The notes: a model not told the origin generated them from the sequence alone. Counted from the first letter of the stretch, positions 1 to 8,912 are shown. The stretch is DNA of 64,000 nucleotides from Enterocloster bolteae (GCF_002234575.2 NZ_CP022464.2:6262001-6326000), one strand, 5' to 3'. Made by a program: numbers and translations.

Positions 1-746
1 TCGTCCAGTACATCCAGTGAAACATAGCCAATGGCGCCTGGTGTGGAGGCCACCTTTGCCATCACTGCGCCGGTGCTGTCCAGCTCATTGCTGTATTTGC
101 ACACGTCCTCCAGCTCTAACAGCTCCTCGAAGGCGCTTCTGGTACCGGAACCGGATTCACGTCCAACCACTACGATGGGAGCGTCATTTCCGCCTGCATC
201 CTTCCAGTTGGTGATTTTTCCTTCATAAATATCGGACAGCTGCTGTTTGGTCAGGTCCTCCACCGTATTGGCGGCATCAACCACCACTGCGATTCCGTCA
301 ATGGCAACAATGTTTTCCGCCACGCCGTCAGCCTTCTCCTCATCCTTTAAATTCCTGGAAGAATTGCCGATATCAGCTGTCCCGTTGCTGACAGCCTCCA
401 CTCCTGCGCCGGATCCAACGAATTCAGCGGTCACCGTCACACCTGGGTGCTTCTCCATAAAGGACTCGCTGAGCGCATTGGCAAACTTCTCCATGGAAGT
501 GGATCCCACCATACTGATGGTGCCGCTCAAATCAGCGGACGGGGCATTCTCTGCCTTTGCTGCTTCTGTGTCTTTTGTGTCTCCTGACGCAGCAGAAGAC
601 CCTGCATCTGTCCCTGCCTCGGTCGCCGGGGCGGCTGTCCCTGCTGCGGTTGTCTCCGGGGCGCTGCTGCCGCAGCCCGCCAGGATACCCATGGCCAGAA
701 CCGCTGTGCCTAACAGTACCGTTAATTTCTTTCCATTCATTCTCAT
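1..746 (-). CDS. pstS: Phosphate ABC transporter substrate-binding lipoprotein PstS (C-terminus cut by window edge)
   Basis: Extracellular phosphate-binding lipoprotein that delivers Pi to PstCAB. The start ATG at 746 follows GGAGGAAACGTATT. The N-terminus is a lipoprotein signal ending in a lipobox (ILAGCGSS), followed by an Ala/Thr/Glu-rich linker. The mature part shows PstS hallmarks: GSTSMEKFANAL near the start, FVGSGAGVEAVSNGTADIG, then VVVGRESGSGTRSAFEELL, which carries the Ser/Arg phosphate ligands. About 248 codons are present; the family is usually about 280-300 residues, so the C-terminus and presumably pstC/A/B lie beyond base 1. A PHO-box-like repeat lies upstream. The family call is firm. 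Confidence 0.93.
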   Translation of the reverse strand, partial: MRMNGKKLTVLLGTAVLAMGILAGCGSSAPETTAAGTAAPATEAGTDAGSSAASGDTKDTEAAKAENAPSADLSGTISMVGSTSMEKFANALSESFMEKHPGVTVTAEFVGSGAGVEAVSNGTADIGNSSRNLKDEEKADGVAENIVAIDGIAVVVDAANTVEDLTKQQLSDIYEGKITNWKDAGGNDAPIVVVGRESGSGTRSAFEELLELEDVCKYSNELDSTGAVMAKVASTPGAIGYVSLDVLD

Positions 747-849
747 AATACGTTTCCTCCTGAATCATATCGTTTATTATCATGTTTTTTGTTATCTTTT
801 CTACAGTTTGGAGTATACATAAAATTTACATCCGGAGAAATCATAATAT

Positions 850-878
850 GGTATAGTTTATGTAAAATGTGTGTAAAA
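850..878 (-). promoter_or_regulatory. PHO-box-like direct repeat upstream of pstS
   Basis: On the minus strand, TTTACA occurs at 877-872 and again at 866-861, exactly 11 bp apart, with a weaker third unit (4 of 6 matches) at 855-850. PhoP of Gram-positive bacteria binds TT(A/T)ACA-like repeats spaced 11 bp. The position about 105-130 bp upstream of pstS fits a Pi-starvation promoter. Assignment is by pattern only. Confidence 0.6.
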
Positions 879-922
879 CCGCAGCCCATGCCCGGCGCCC
901 CCAGAACCGGGCGCACCATACG

Positions 923-957
923 AAAAAGGTGTCCGCCGCCATGGCAGACACCTTTTT
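923..957 (-). terminator. Intrinsic terminator of the GNB/LNB operon
   Basis: An 11-bp perfect stem (923-933 with 947-957, AAAAAGGTGTC and its complement) encloses a 13-nt loop. The A/T ends give a T run in the minus direction just after the kinase gene, and also on the plus strand, so it could act both ways. It separates the operon from pstS. Confidence 0.8.
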
Positions 958-988
958 GTCTCTGTTTTATTCCTGTTTTATTCCTGTT

Positions 989-2095
989 TCAGCCCTTACA
1001 GACAGCCTCCACTATACGTTCCATCTCTCCCCATTTCTTTTCCATATCTTCCACCAGCCCGAACTGGGTACGGCAGCGATCCAGATTATGCTTCTCCCTG
1101 GCAATCTTAAAATAAGTGTCGCCGGACAAATAGTCCGTTAGGAACCGGATTCCGCATTCCAGGGTCATGAGCCTGGCTCCCTGAGGAAGCATCTTAACCT
1201 CTGCTTCGGTAAGGCTTCCCGCGCATCCCTCCAGAAATCCTCTGGTATAGATTTCAAAGAGAGGAACGGACAGGGATACTTTGGTTAAATCCGTTTCATC
1301 CTCCTCTGCGGTATTGGCGCCAAAGCGGATGGAATCTCCGAAATCAAAGATGGAAAGACCCGGCATTACCGTATCCAGGTCAATGATGCAGATGGCCTGG
1401 CCGGTCTTGTCATCAATCATAATGTTATTTAATTTGGTATCATTATGTGTCACTCTCAGGGGAAGCTCCCCCTTGGCCAGCATATCCATGGCCAGGCCCA
1501 TATCCTGCTCCCTGTCCATGACAAACTGAATCTCGTTCTGAACCTCTGACACCCGGCCGCAGATATCCTCCTCCACTGCCTTCCTGAAAGCCCGGAAGCG
1601 TCCCGGAGTGTCATGAAAACCAGGGATGGTCTCTGCCAGCTCTCTGGCCGGATAGTGGGCTAACAGTCTCTGGAAATGCCCGAAGGCCTTCCCGCTCTGG
1701 TAAAAGTCCTCCGGCTTCTCCACCAGGTTATAGCAGGTGGCTCCCTCAATGAACAGGTACATCCTCCAGTAATTTCCCCGGCTGTCCACATAGTAAGGGG
1801 CTCCCTCCCTGGTCCTGATAAGATTCAGGGTCTCCCGGTCCGGGTCTCCGTTATTTTTAATGACCTCCTGCCTCAGGAAGGTGGTGACCCCCTCAATATT
1901 CCGCATAAGAGATACCGGATCCTGAAAGATATCCGTATTCATCCTCTGAAGAATATAAGGATGTTTCTCACATATGAGACGGAAGGTATCATTGATGTGG
2001 CCGCTGCCGTAGCGCTGGCAGCTGACTGCTTCCCCATCCGTGGCAAACGCTGCAGCCGCCTCCTTTAGTATATGTTTATCCATTTCTCCGCTCAT
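989..2095 (-). CDS. nahK: NahK/LnpB-type N-acetylhexosamine 1-kinase (APH-fold phosphotransferase)
   Basis: Predicted to phosphorylate GlcNAc or GalNAc at O1, the second step of the galacto-N-biose/lacto-N-biose pathway. It is a 368-residue aminoglycoside-phosphotransferase-fold kinase with a nucleotide loop GSGHINDTF (about residues 30-38), a YILQRMN strand, the catalytic loop HNDTKLNN (217-224, Asp219 as base) and the metal-binding IIDLD (237-241). The start at 2095 is chosen because ATGA overlaps the upstream stop by 4 bp and an AGGAGG lies 10 nt before it; an in-frame ATG at 2113 has no such site. It is the last gene of the operon. Specificity is inferred from the GH112 neighbour. Confidence 0.82.
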   Translation of the reverse strand: MSGEMDKHILKEAAAAFATDGEAVSCQRYGSGHINDTFRLICEKHPYILQRMNTDIFQDPVSLMRNIEGVTTFLRQEVIKNNGDPDRETLNLIRTREGAPYYVDSRGNYWRMYLFIEGATCYNLVEKPEDFYQSGKAFGHFQRLLAHYPARELAETIPGFHDTPGRFRAFRKAVEEDICGRVSEVQNEIQFVMDREQDMGLAMDMLAKGELPLRVTHNDTKLNNIMIDDKTGQAICIIDLDTVMPGLSIFDFGDSIRFGANTAEEDETDLTKVSLSVPLFEIYTRGFLEGCAGSLTEAEVKMLPQGARLMTLECGIRFLTDYLSGDTYFKIAREKHNLDRCRTQFGLVEDMEKKWGEMERIVEAVCKG

Positions 2096-3027
2096 TTTAC
2101 CAGTTCCTCCCAAAGTTTCTCCGGGTACAGGCGCTTATCCTTAAGGTCCTTAATGGCCTTTACCACTGTCTCCTTATCTTCCTTATAGGTAACTCCATAC
2201 CAGCGGTCCACGCTCTTTAGCACAGTCACCTCGGCCAGGTCTGCCTTCAGAAGTTCATCCACCACAAAGGGCAGGAAATATTCGCACTTCATAGGATTTA
2301 CAGGAAGGTTTTTATCCAGGAAAGCCCCGAACCGGTTCTCCAGCTCGCCCAGAATACTCTTTGTAAATCCCCACATATTCATGGAAACAATGGTGGACTC
2401 CGGAAGTTCTGTCCAGGTAGCTCCGTCATCCTCTGTATATTCCGCCTGGCTCCCATGCTTTTCAATCCTGGTCCGCTCATGTATATCCACCAGTCGGCTT
2501 TTTGCATCTGTCCGGCATACGCCCCTTGCCACATACCCATTCTCTGTCAGGGTATTGTACAGCCTGTAGCCCACCATGGTATACTGGTATCGGTCCGTGT
2601 CCTCCACAGAGGACAGCTGGTCATATATCATGTGAAAGGCTTCTTTTCCATAATAATCATCCGCATTGATTACCGCAAAAGGCCCGTCAATCAAGGCACT
2701 GCAGCAAAGCACTGCATGGCCTGTGCCCCACGGCTTTACCCGGCCCTCAGGCACCTGGTATCCATCCGGAATCTTATCCAGCTCCTGGTAAACATAGGCC
2801 ACATCCATATATTTACTGATTCGGTTTCCAATGTGAATCTTAAAATCTTCCTCAATGGCCTTCTTGATAATGAATATGACCTTTTCAAATCCCGCTTCCC
2901 TGGCATCAAATATGGAAAAATCAATGATGATATTCCCATAAGGGTCCACAGGGTCAATCTGCTTTAATCCGCCGTAACGGCTTCCCATACCTGCCGCCAT
3001 GATTACTAATACTGGTTTCTGAGACAT
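2092..3027 (-). CDS. Sugar-phosphate nucleotidyltransferase, probable HexNAc-1-P uridylyltransferase
   Basis: A 311-residue NTP-transferase (GT-A fold) protein. The N-terminus has the nucleotide-binding signature MAAGMGSRYGGLKQ, followed by VPEGRVKPWGTGHAVLC and the metal-binding VINADDYYG. The start at 3027 (MSQKP) follows AGGAGG with 9-nt spacing; an upstream in-frame ATG at 3045 would place that site inside the gene. Its stop overlaps the kinase start by 4 bp, so the two are translationally coupled. The likely role, by inference, is to turn the kinase product (GalNAc-1-P or GlcNAc-1-P) into a UDP-sugar. An ordinary UDP-glucose pyrophosphorylase role cannot be excluded. Confidence 0.75.
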   Translation of the reverse strand: MSQKPVLVIMAAGMGSRYGGLKQIDPVDPYGNIIIDFSIFDAREAGFEKVIFIIKKAIEEDFKIHIGNRISKYMDVAYVYQELDKIPDGYQVPEGRVKPWGTGHAVLCCSALIDGPFAVINADDYYGKEAFHMIYDQLSSVEDTDRYQYTMVGYRLYNTLTENGYVARGVCRTDAKSRLVDIHERTRIEKHGSQAEYTEDDGATWTELPESTIVSMNMWGFTKSILGELENRFGAFLDKNLPVNPMKCEYFLPFVVDELLKADLAEVTVLKSVDRWYGVTYKEDKETVVKAIKDLKDKRLYPEKLWEELVK

Positions 3028-3083
3028 GCTGTCCTTCCTCCTCACAAGATATATCCTTATTCCTTCACGTTTCCTGTTCTATC

Positions 3084-3974
3084 CTATCCCTTCACGCCGC
3101 CTCCGGTTACGCCTGCTATAATCTTCTCTGACAGGAAGATATACAGGATAAAGGTGGGCAGGAATACAATGACAACAGCAGAGAACATACCGGCCCAGTC
3201 ACCTGTATATTTCATGGAGTTTATCATGGAATACAGCCCCACTGCCACCGGACGTACCTTGTCGGAATTTCCGAATATCAGGGAGATGAAATACTCGTTC
3301 CATATATTGATGAAGTTGAATATGGTTACGGTCACGATTCCCGGCTGGGCCATGGGAAGCATAATCAGCCAGAAGGTCTTAACAGGGGGGCAGCCGTCAA
3401 TGGCAGCTGCTTCCTCAAACGCCCTGGACAGATTGGCAAAAAAGGTGGTCAGGAAAATGGTGGTGTAGGGCACATTGATTCCGATATACAGGAATATCAG
3501 AGTGGCCCGGTTGGCCGAAACATTATTAAGGATATTGAGACCTGCCACCACGGCAAACAGCGGAAGCACAATCATGACTACCGGAACACCCATGGACGCC
3601 ACAAGAGATGACTGTATTAGTTTATTGCACACAAAGTCAAAACGTGACAGCGCATAGGCCGCAGGCGCACAAATCAGTATCAGCAGGGTACAGGATACCG
3701 CCGCGTAAAATAAGGAATTGAAGAAAATGGTGGAGACATTGGAATTGACCCATGCCTTCACATAATTTTCTATATGGAATCCGCTATCCAGCAGCTTATT
3801 GCTGAATATCTCCTTGGTGGTGGAAAAGCTGGCCAGCAGGACCCAGCCCAGCAGGGCCAGGGTAAACAGAATCCACAGGGTAAGAATCAGGTATCCGGGG
3901 GCAAGCTTTAGTTCCTTCTTCCAGCGCACCGGTTCCCTGTGCAGTTTCTCTTTTTTCTGAAATAATCCCGACAT
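3084..3974 (-). CDS. Carbohydrate ABC transporter permease (MalG/LacG type)
   Basis: Second inner-membrane permease of the GNB/LNB-type sugar importer (CUT1 family). The 296-residue protein has six predicted membrane segments. The MalG-type EAA loop with Gly reads EEAAAIDGCPPVKTFWLIML, where the ATPase docks. The start at 3974 follows AAGGGGG with 7-nt spacing, and the first permease ends 17 nt upstream. No ATPase is encoded in the operon, so a shared MsmK-type ATPase elsewhere is expected, as is common for Firmicute CUT1 systems. Confidence 0.9.
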   Translation of the reverse strand: MSGLFQKKEKLHREPVRWKKELKLAPGYLILTLWILFTLALLGWVLLASFSTTKEIFSNKLLDSGFHIENYVKAWVNSNVSTIFFNSLFYAAVSCTLLILICAPAAYALSRFDFVCNKLIQSSLVASMGVPVVMIVLPLFAVVAGLNILNNVSANRATLIFLYIGINVPYTTIFLTTFFANLSRAFEEAAAIDGCPPVKTFWLIMLPMAQPGIVTVTIFNFINIWNEYFISLIFGNSDKVRPVAVGLYSMINSMKYTGDWAGMFSAVVIVFLPTFILYIFLSEKIIAGVTGGGVKG

Positions 3975-3990
3975 ATGTTTTCCCCCTTTC

Positions 3991-4896
3991 CTAGAATTCC
4001 AGGTCTTTATCCTGAAGCAGATGGTTGCAGAGCCAGAACACAATAACCACACATACGCTCAGCATCACGCCGACAGCTGCTCCAACCCCGGAATTGCGCT
4101 CCGTGACGCTGTTGCCTGCCCCAAATATCTGCATGTACAGATAAACCATGGGGGTAATGGTCTGGGTATCAGCCGTTACCGTGGAGAACAGCTGGGACCA
4201 TACGAAAAATCCCACACTGGTAACGCTCCACATGGTGACATTGGTTCTGAACACTCCCTTTAGCAGTGGTAATGTAATATAGCGGAACTGGTTGAACTTA
4301 TTGGCCCCGTCCAGAGTGGCCGCCTCAAAATAATCGTCGCTGATGCGCTCAATGCCGCTGGCAAATATCAGCATGTGATAACCCACCATGCCGAAACAGT
4401 AGGCCAGGAGCAGAGCCATGAACTTGTGGTCATTATCCAGCCACTGTATCTTTGCCAGGGAATCCAGGCCCAAAGCCTGGAAGAAATTTTTAATCAGTCC
4501 GTACTTGGGGCTGTAGACATACTGTAGCCACATGGTCGCCAGGGCCACTGCGCTGACAATATTCGGCAGATAAATCATTGCCCTGAAAAAGCTCTTGAAG
4601 CGGATGCCGCTGGTAATGATAACGGCAAACAGCAGCGCCAGGGACATGACGATGATACCGCCGATAAACCATATCCGGGCCAGGTTCCACATGGAGATGC
4701 GGAACAAGGTGGTATTTGCCAGCTTCACATAGTTATCAATACCGCTGAAGGTCCATTTTGACATGGGGTCCGTGATTCCCTCAATCTTGAAAAAGCTCAT
4801 AAGGATAGTCCTGATAATGGGATAAAGGAATACCAGGACGAACATCACCACCGCCGGTGTCATGAACACAATTAACATTCCCTTATTTTTTTTCAC
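3991..4896 (-). CDS. Carbohydrate ABC transporter permease (MalF/LacF type)
   Basis: First permease of the sugar importer, 301 residues with six predicted helices. The EAA loop reads YFEAATLDGANKFNQFRYITLP. A GTG start at 4896 is chosen because AGGAGG lies 7 nt before it and the protein then begins VKKNKGMLIVFMTPAVV, a normal cytoplasmic end followed by helix 1. The longer frame to 4974 would run through a terminator-like hairpin. It lies downstream of the binding-protein gene and just upstream of the second permease. Confidence 0.9.
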   Translation of the reverse strand: MKKNKGMLIVFMTPAVVMFVLVFLYPIIRTILMSFFKIEGITDPMSKWTFSGIDNYVKLANTTLFRISMWNLARIWFIGGIIVMSLALLFAVIITSGIRFKSFFRAMIYLPNIVSAVALATMWLQYVYSPKYGLIKNFFQALGLDSLAKIQWLDNDHKFMALLLAYCFGMVGYHMLIFASGIERISDDYFEAATLDGANKFNQFRYITLPLLKGVFRTNVTMWSVTSVGFFVWSQLFSTVTADTQTITPMVYLYMQIFGAGNSVTERNSGVGAAVGVMLSVCVVIVFWLCNHLLQDKDLEF

Positions 4897-4943
4897 GCCG
4901 GTTCCTCCTAACATAAACCTGGTCCGGATACGCTCCGGAGCCC

Positions 4944-4977
4944 AAAAAGAGGCGGCAGCGTTATACGATGCCACCTC
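4944..4977 (-). terminator. Partial terminator between binding-protein and permease genes
   Basis: A 9-bp stem with one G-U pair (4949-4957 with 4969-4977, GAGGTGGCA against TGCCGCCTC) is followed on the minus strand by TTTTT at 4948-4944. It lies in the 126-nt gap between binding protein and first permease. Such hairpins commonly lower permease output relative to the binding protein, and I infer that role here. Confidence 0.6.
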
Positions 4978-5022
4978 ATTGTTGCATATTCCGTGGAAAA
5001 TGTTTTGAATGTGTTTATCTGA

Positions 5023-6363
5023 TTACTTTCCTGCTGCCTGGAGATTGGATACAAATTCATCCGCTGTAATGGCTCCGCTGCAAAGCTTGGTCATGTTCTC
5101 TTTGATGATTGGCGTCATATCCACATTGTCCTCTGCGCCGGCAGCCCATGGATAACGTGTCTTTAAGCTCTCCATTACAGGCTTCACGTCTGTAAGCTGT
5201 ACAGGCCACTCTGAATTGGTGGTATCGGACGGGATTCCCAGGGATTCCTCAGAGAGCTTCTTGTCAAACTCACCCTTGGTAATATAGGTAATCAGCTTAA
5301 ATGCATCCTCTGCGTGCTGTGAGTTCTTGTTGATAGCCAGAACCTGGCCGCCGTAGTTTGCTGCTTCCGTACCGTCTGTACCGCCTTCCACTGCCGGGTA
5401 GCTGAAGCATCCCCACTGGAAGTCATCGCCTGCCATGTTCTTTACTTCGTTTGGAAGCCAGGAACCATTGAGGTACATGGCTGCTGTTCCCAGTGCCAGC
5501 TCCTGGTTCTGTCCGGCCGGGAATACGTTGGATGCTATGTTTTCTGAGAAATATCCCTTCTGCGCAAAATCTGCGTAAGCCTTGGCTGTCTCCATCACAG
5601 ACGGGTCATCCCACTTATTGTTCTTTACAATATCCGATGTCTTGTCATAGCCGTTGAGTCTGGACATATGGTATCCGAAGAGACAAAGTATGTATGCGTC
5701 GTCACATGTAATAGGCGTGTAGCCTGCGTCCTTGATCTTCTGGCATGCTGCGTCCAATTCCGCCCAGGTGGTGGGAACAGCGGCCACGCCGGCTTCCTCA
5801 AAGATTGCCTTGTTGTAGAAAAACGCAAATACATTAGGCTGATAAGGAATGGACTTAAGGGTTCCCCCTCCCACCTCGCGGCAGGCCTCCATCAGGCTTG
5901 CATTGGCAGTGGCGTCATAATCAGATGCCTTAGCCAGTTCCTCCAGATCCATCAGATAGGCGCCCCATGTAGTATTTACACGGTCAATATCCTCGTCGAA
6001 CAGGTCAATGTTGGTTCCTGCGTCCAGGGCTGGCTGTAATCCCTCGCGGATACCGGTACGTCCCTTGAACTGTACATCTACAGCCACTCCTGTGTCTGCG
6101 GAAAACTTGTCAACTGCTTCCTTGATTACCTGGCCCTGAGGCTCTGTGGACTCCCACATGGACCAGTATACCAGACCTGTGCCGTCTCCGGCCGGGGCCT
6201 GGGCGTCCGCTGCCGCCGTGGTGTCTGCTGCCGGAGCCACTGTGGTGTCAGCCGCCGCTGCCGCTGCCGTGGTATCCGCGGTGCCGGACCCGCCGCCGCA
6301 TGCTGTCAGGGAGCCAACCATGGCTGCCGCCAATGCCAATGCCATCCATTTTCTGTTTTTCAT
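5023..6363 (-). CDS. Sugar-binding lipoprotein of the GNB/LNB-type ABC importer
   Basis: Extracellular solute-binding protein (SBP family 1), 446 residues. It has a lipoprotein signal with lipobox LTACGGG (about residues 19-25), then a low-complexity linker with repeated ADTT units to about residue 62, then the binding domain beginning GTGLVYWSMWESTEPQG. The start at 6363 follows AAGGAGG with 9-nt spacing. It has its own promoter region 3' of the phosphorylase gene and precedes two permeases. The substrate is inferred to be galacto-N-biose/lacto-N-biose or related disaccharides because the neighbouring enzymes form that pathway. Confidence 0.88.
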   Translation of the reverse strand: MKNRKWMALALAAAMVGSLTACGGGSGTADTTAAAAAADTTVAPAADTTAAADAQAPAGDGTGLVYWSMWESTEPQGQVIKEAVDKFSADTGVAVDVQFKGRTGIREGLQPALDAGTNIDLFDEDIDRVNTTWGAYLMDLEELAKASDYDATANASLMEACREVGGGTLKSIPYQPNVFAFFYNKAIFEEAGVAAVPTTWAELDAACQKIKDAGYTPITCDDAYILCLFGYHMSRLNGYDKTSDIVKNNKWDDPSVMETAKAYADFAQKGYFSENIASNVFPAGQNQELALGTAAMYLNGSWLPNEVKNMAGDDFQWGCFSYPAVEGGTDGTEAANYGGQVLAINKNSQHAEDAFKLITYITKGEFDKKLSEESLGIPSDTTNSEWPVQLTDVKPVMESLKTRYPWAAGAEDNVDMTPIIKENMTKLCSGAITADEFVSNLQAAGK

Positions 6364-6426
6364 AAAATACGTCCTCCTTGAATCTTATTGTGTTTTTGCT
6401 GATTCACATTCACTACCGATAATCCA

Positions 6427-6480
6427 ATTATAGTAAATATGCACATAAAGTTCTTTGCACTATAAATTTATTTATTTGTA
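6427..6480 (-). promoter_or_regulatory. Promoter of sugar ABC operon with AraC-type direct repeats
   Basis: On the minus strand a TATAAT -10 box lies at 6432-6427. The -35 position (6455-6450, AAGAAC) is poor, which suggests activator dependence. Two similar 11-mers, TACAAATAAAT (6480-6470) and TGCAAAGAACT (6459-6449), start exactly 21 bp apart; the nearer one covers the -35. The same motif and spacing occur before the phosphorylase gene, so both are probably sites for the adjacent AraC regulator. Confidence 0.65.
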
Positions 6481-6596
6481 CAAAAAGACTTTTTCTATGT
6501 ATAATACACAAATATGATTCTGTCTCCGAACGCTTGTAAGTCATTTTGTATACTTGTTAAAGACTGCCATATTTAGTTCATTCCAGGTTGGCCGGC

Positions 6597-8912
6597 TTAT
6601 AAGTCAAACCATTTTATTTCACAGGGCAGCAGCTCCATGGATGTCCCATGTCCATCCCCGTCATAAACCACCGTGGACTGCCCGCGGCTGGTGTTGTTGA
6701 CCACCGCATATTTCCCCGCCTCCGGATATCCGTGTACCTCGCAGAACAGATTATCCGAGAACCACTTCTTCATTTCCCCCTCTTTGCAGGCCGCATAATA
6801 CATACTTCTTATAAGAAGCCTGGTATTCTCATGGCTGTAAGGAAGACCCGCAAGGTACACGCCCCGTCCCCTTCCATATGGATGGGCGCTGAGGTGGACT
6901 TCATGGTCTGAATATTCCCCAATCTCTGTATCCGTTCCCAAGGCATACACATTTTTCATCCCTTCGCCAAAATCCAGAACCAGCCTTCCTGATTCATCCC
7001 TTGGAACGTCCTGTGTGATAAAGTGGCTGTCTGCCTGTGTTACATGATACTTGTCCGTTGACAGGGTGAAGCCCTGCTCTTTATCCACCCCCAGCACATC
7101 TGCCAGCTGGAAATACCGTCCGCCCCGCTGCACGGCGCTGGGCTCGCCCACTCCCACAAAGCCGCCGCCTTCCCAGACAAACCGCCTCACTGCCGTGACA
7201 ATCTGCTCATCCAGCCACTCATCCCCGCCAGACCAGGCCGTGCCCGCATCCCCTGCATTGATGATCACATCCACATCCTCAGGTATACCTGAACTGCGTA
7301 TATCGTCAAAGCTCATAAATACCACATCCACACCTGCCCCGCTCAGTGCCTCCAGAATGCCGAAATAGGTGTAGGTCTGCTTATACCACAGGGCATGGGC
7401 CACCATGTAGGGCTGCCAGGAGCGCAGCTTTCCCCAACAGTTCAACACAGCTGCCTTCAGCCCGCAAAAAGGCCTGCTTCCTCCGATATTTCCATAAATT
7501 TCCCTGAATTCTTCCGCAACCTTCTCAATGTAATCCACAAAGCCCGGAAATTTATAGGCCAGGCTCAGATATCCGCCATACCCGATACGATCAACCGGTT
7601 TGCGCATCAGAGCTCTTCGGGCGCAAATCCAGTTTTCCACCGCCTCAGGAACAGGGTCATTTCCCTCATAAAATGTGTCAGGGAAAAAATAGGGAAGGAA
7701 ACGGCCCTCTGTATAGCTCACCCCCGGAATATCGGAGATAAGGCGCAGCGTTGCCCCGCCTCCCACGCTTCCCACCACGGCGTCCAGGCCGATTTCCGGG
7801 AAATAAGCGCCGTAAGGCTCGGTACCAATCCAGTTGTCGCCTAAAAACATCATGGCCTTACGCCCTGCCTGATGGACCAGCTCCACAAGCTCCCTGGCTT
7901 TTTCCGCCACAAAGCGCTGGATAAAATCCATATAATCCCTGTACTGTCTGGTCGGAACCCGGAAGGAAGAATTATAGTACCCATTATCCACAATGTCCTC
8001 AGGTCTGAGGGCGTAGCCGTATTCGGCCTGGAATTCCTCCAGCGCCTTCACACTGACGGTTGCTCCGTATCCGAACCAGTCCACGAATTTTTCCTTTGCG
8101 TCACTTCCGAACACCAGCGTGAAATGGTAAAAAAATGTGGTGAAACGCACAACATCCGTATCCGGGTTATCCTTTAACCACTGTACCAGGTACTCCCTTG
8201 CAAACAGTCCTGAAGCCTCCTGGCGCACATCAAAGGGAATCTCATGGGGTTTGTCCCCCCAGTTATTCGTTATGTGATTGTACATCTGGGTAGGGTCCCA
8301 CACCGCGTATGCCAGGAAGGATACCGTGTATTCGTGAAAAGGCGACGCGTGCTCCAGCACCACGCGCATGGGGGCGGAAACAGCTTCTGCTTTTTTGGTT
8401 TCTGCGGTATTCCCGGCGTCTGCGGCGTTTCCGGCATCTGCGGTATCTCCGGCGCCTTTAAACACACCCTTAAACTCACTGCCGCTGCAAAAACCTTCCG
8501 GCATGGACGCCCCTGTCAGCTCCCACTGGGAGACGGGGACTGCCTGGCCTGTGGTGCGGTCCATGACCTCCCACCATTTCTTAGGGTCATGGTAACAGTC
8601 CGGTACCACCTGCTGGTCAAAATATCCTTCCATAAAGTCCATCTCCAGATGGTTTCCCACTGCTGTAAAACGCCGGGACATAAGGTAGAGCTGCTGGCAT
8701 TCCTCCATATGCTTAGCTGCAAATTCATTGTGTCCTCTTGCCACAAAATAGGTGGTATAAATTTCCGCATCCAGAGACTTGACATCCTTATCCAGCTTTG
8801 TCCCGTCACTGTCGCGGATGGCATCAGCGCCCCAGCGCTCCATTAACTCTTTTGTCTCCTTCAAAAAACCGGATTCACTGGGAAGTGTAACCCTTCCTTT
8901 CGTCTTAGACAT
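6597..8912 (-). CDS. gnpA: GH112 1,3-beta-galactosyl-N-acetylhexosamine phosphorylase
   Basis: Cytoplasmic phosphorylase that splits galacto-N-biose or lacto-N-biose with Pi into Gal-1-P and GalNAc/GlcNAc. The 771 residues open with the GH112 signature GRVTLPSESGFLKETKEL and WGADAIRDSDGT (about 27-38). FLGDNWIGTEPYG (356-368) contains the family's catalytic acid, here Asp359. A C-terminal glutamine-amidotransferase-like domain follows. The family is usually about 720-750 residues; part of the excess is a low-complexity Ala/Asp/Asn insert at about 153-178 made of three 18-bp repeats. The gene has its own promoter and AraC-type boxes. GH112 also contains galactosyl-rhamnose phosphorylases; the kinase and transferase neighbours favour the HexNAc enzyme. 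Confidence 0.9.
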   Translation of the reverse strand: MSKTKGRVTLPSESGFLKETKELMERWGADAIRDSDGTKLDKDVKSLDAEIYTTYFVARGHNEFAAKHMEECQQLYLMSRRFTAVGNHLEMDFMEGYFDQQVVPDCYHDPKKWWEVMDRTTGQAVPVSQWELTGASMPEGFCSGSEFKGVFKGAGDTADAGNAADAGNTAETKKAEAVSAPMRVVLEHASPFHEYTVSFLAYAVWDPTQMYNHITNNWGDKPHEIPFDVRQEASGLFAREYLVQWLKDNPDTDVVRFTTFFYHFTLVFGSDAKEKFVDWFGYGATVSVKALEEFQAEYGYALRPEDIVDNGYYNSSFRVPTRQYRDYMDFIQRFVAEKARELVELVHQAGRKAMMFLGDNWIGTEPYGAYFPEIGLDAVVGSVGGGATLRLISDIPGVSYTEGRFLPYFFPDTFYEGNDPVPEAVENWICARRALMRKPVDRIGYGGYLSLAYKFPGFVDYIEKVAEEFREIYGNIGGSRPFCGLKAAVLNCWGKLRSWQPYMVAHALWYKQTYTYFGILEALSGAGVDVVFMSFDDIRSSGIPEDVDVIINAGDAGTAWSGGDEWLDEQIVTAVRRFVWEGGGFVGVGEPSAVQRGGRYFQLADVLGVDKEQGFTLSTDKYHVTQADSHFITQDVPRDESGRLVLDFGEGMKNVYALGTDTEIGEYSDHEVHLSAHPYGRGRGVYLAGLPYSHENTRLLIRSMYYAACKEGEMKKWFSDNLFCEVHGYPEAGKYAVVNNTSRGQSTVVYDGDGHGTSMELLPCEIKWFDL
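8401..8454. repeat. Three tandem 18-bp repeats inside the GH112 gene
   Basis: Units 8401-8418, 8419-8436 and 8437-8454 all begin TCTGCGG and share most bases. They encode in-frame hexapeptides of the type G-(D/N)-(T/A)-A-(D/E)-(A/T). Copy-number change would keep the reading frame. Confidence 0.85.

Noticed and set aside
247..822. A 191-codon plus-strand frame at the left edge
   Set aside because: It is antisense to pstS, whose signal peptide, lipobox and phosphate-binding motifs are clear.
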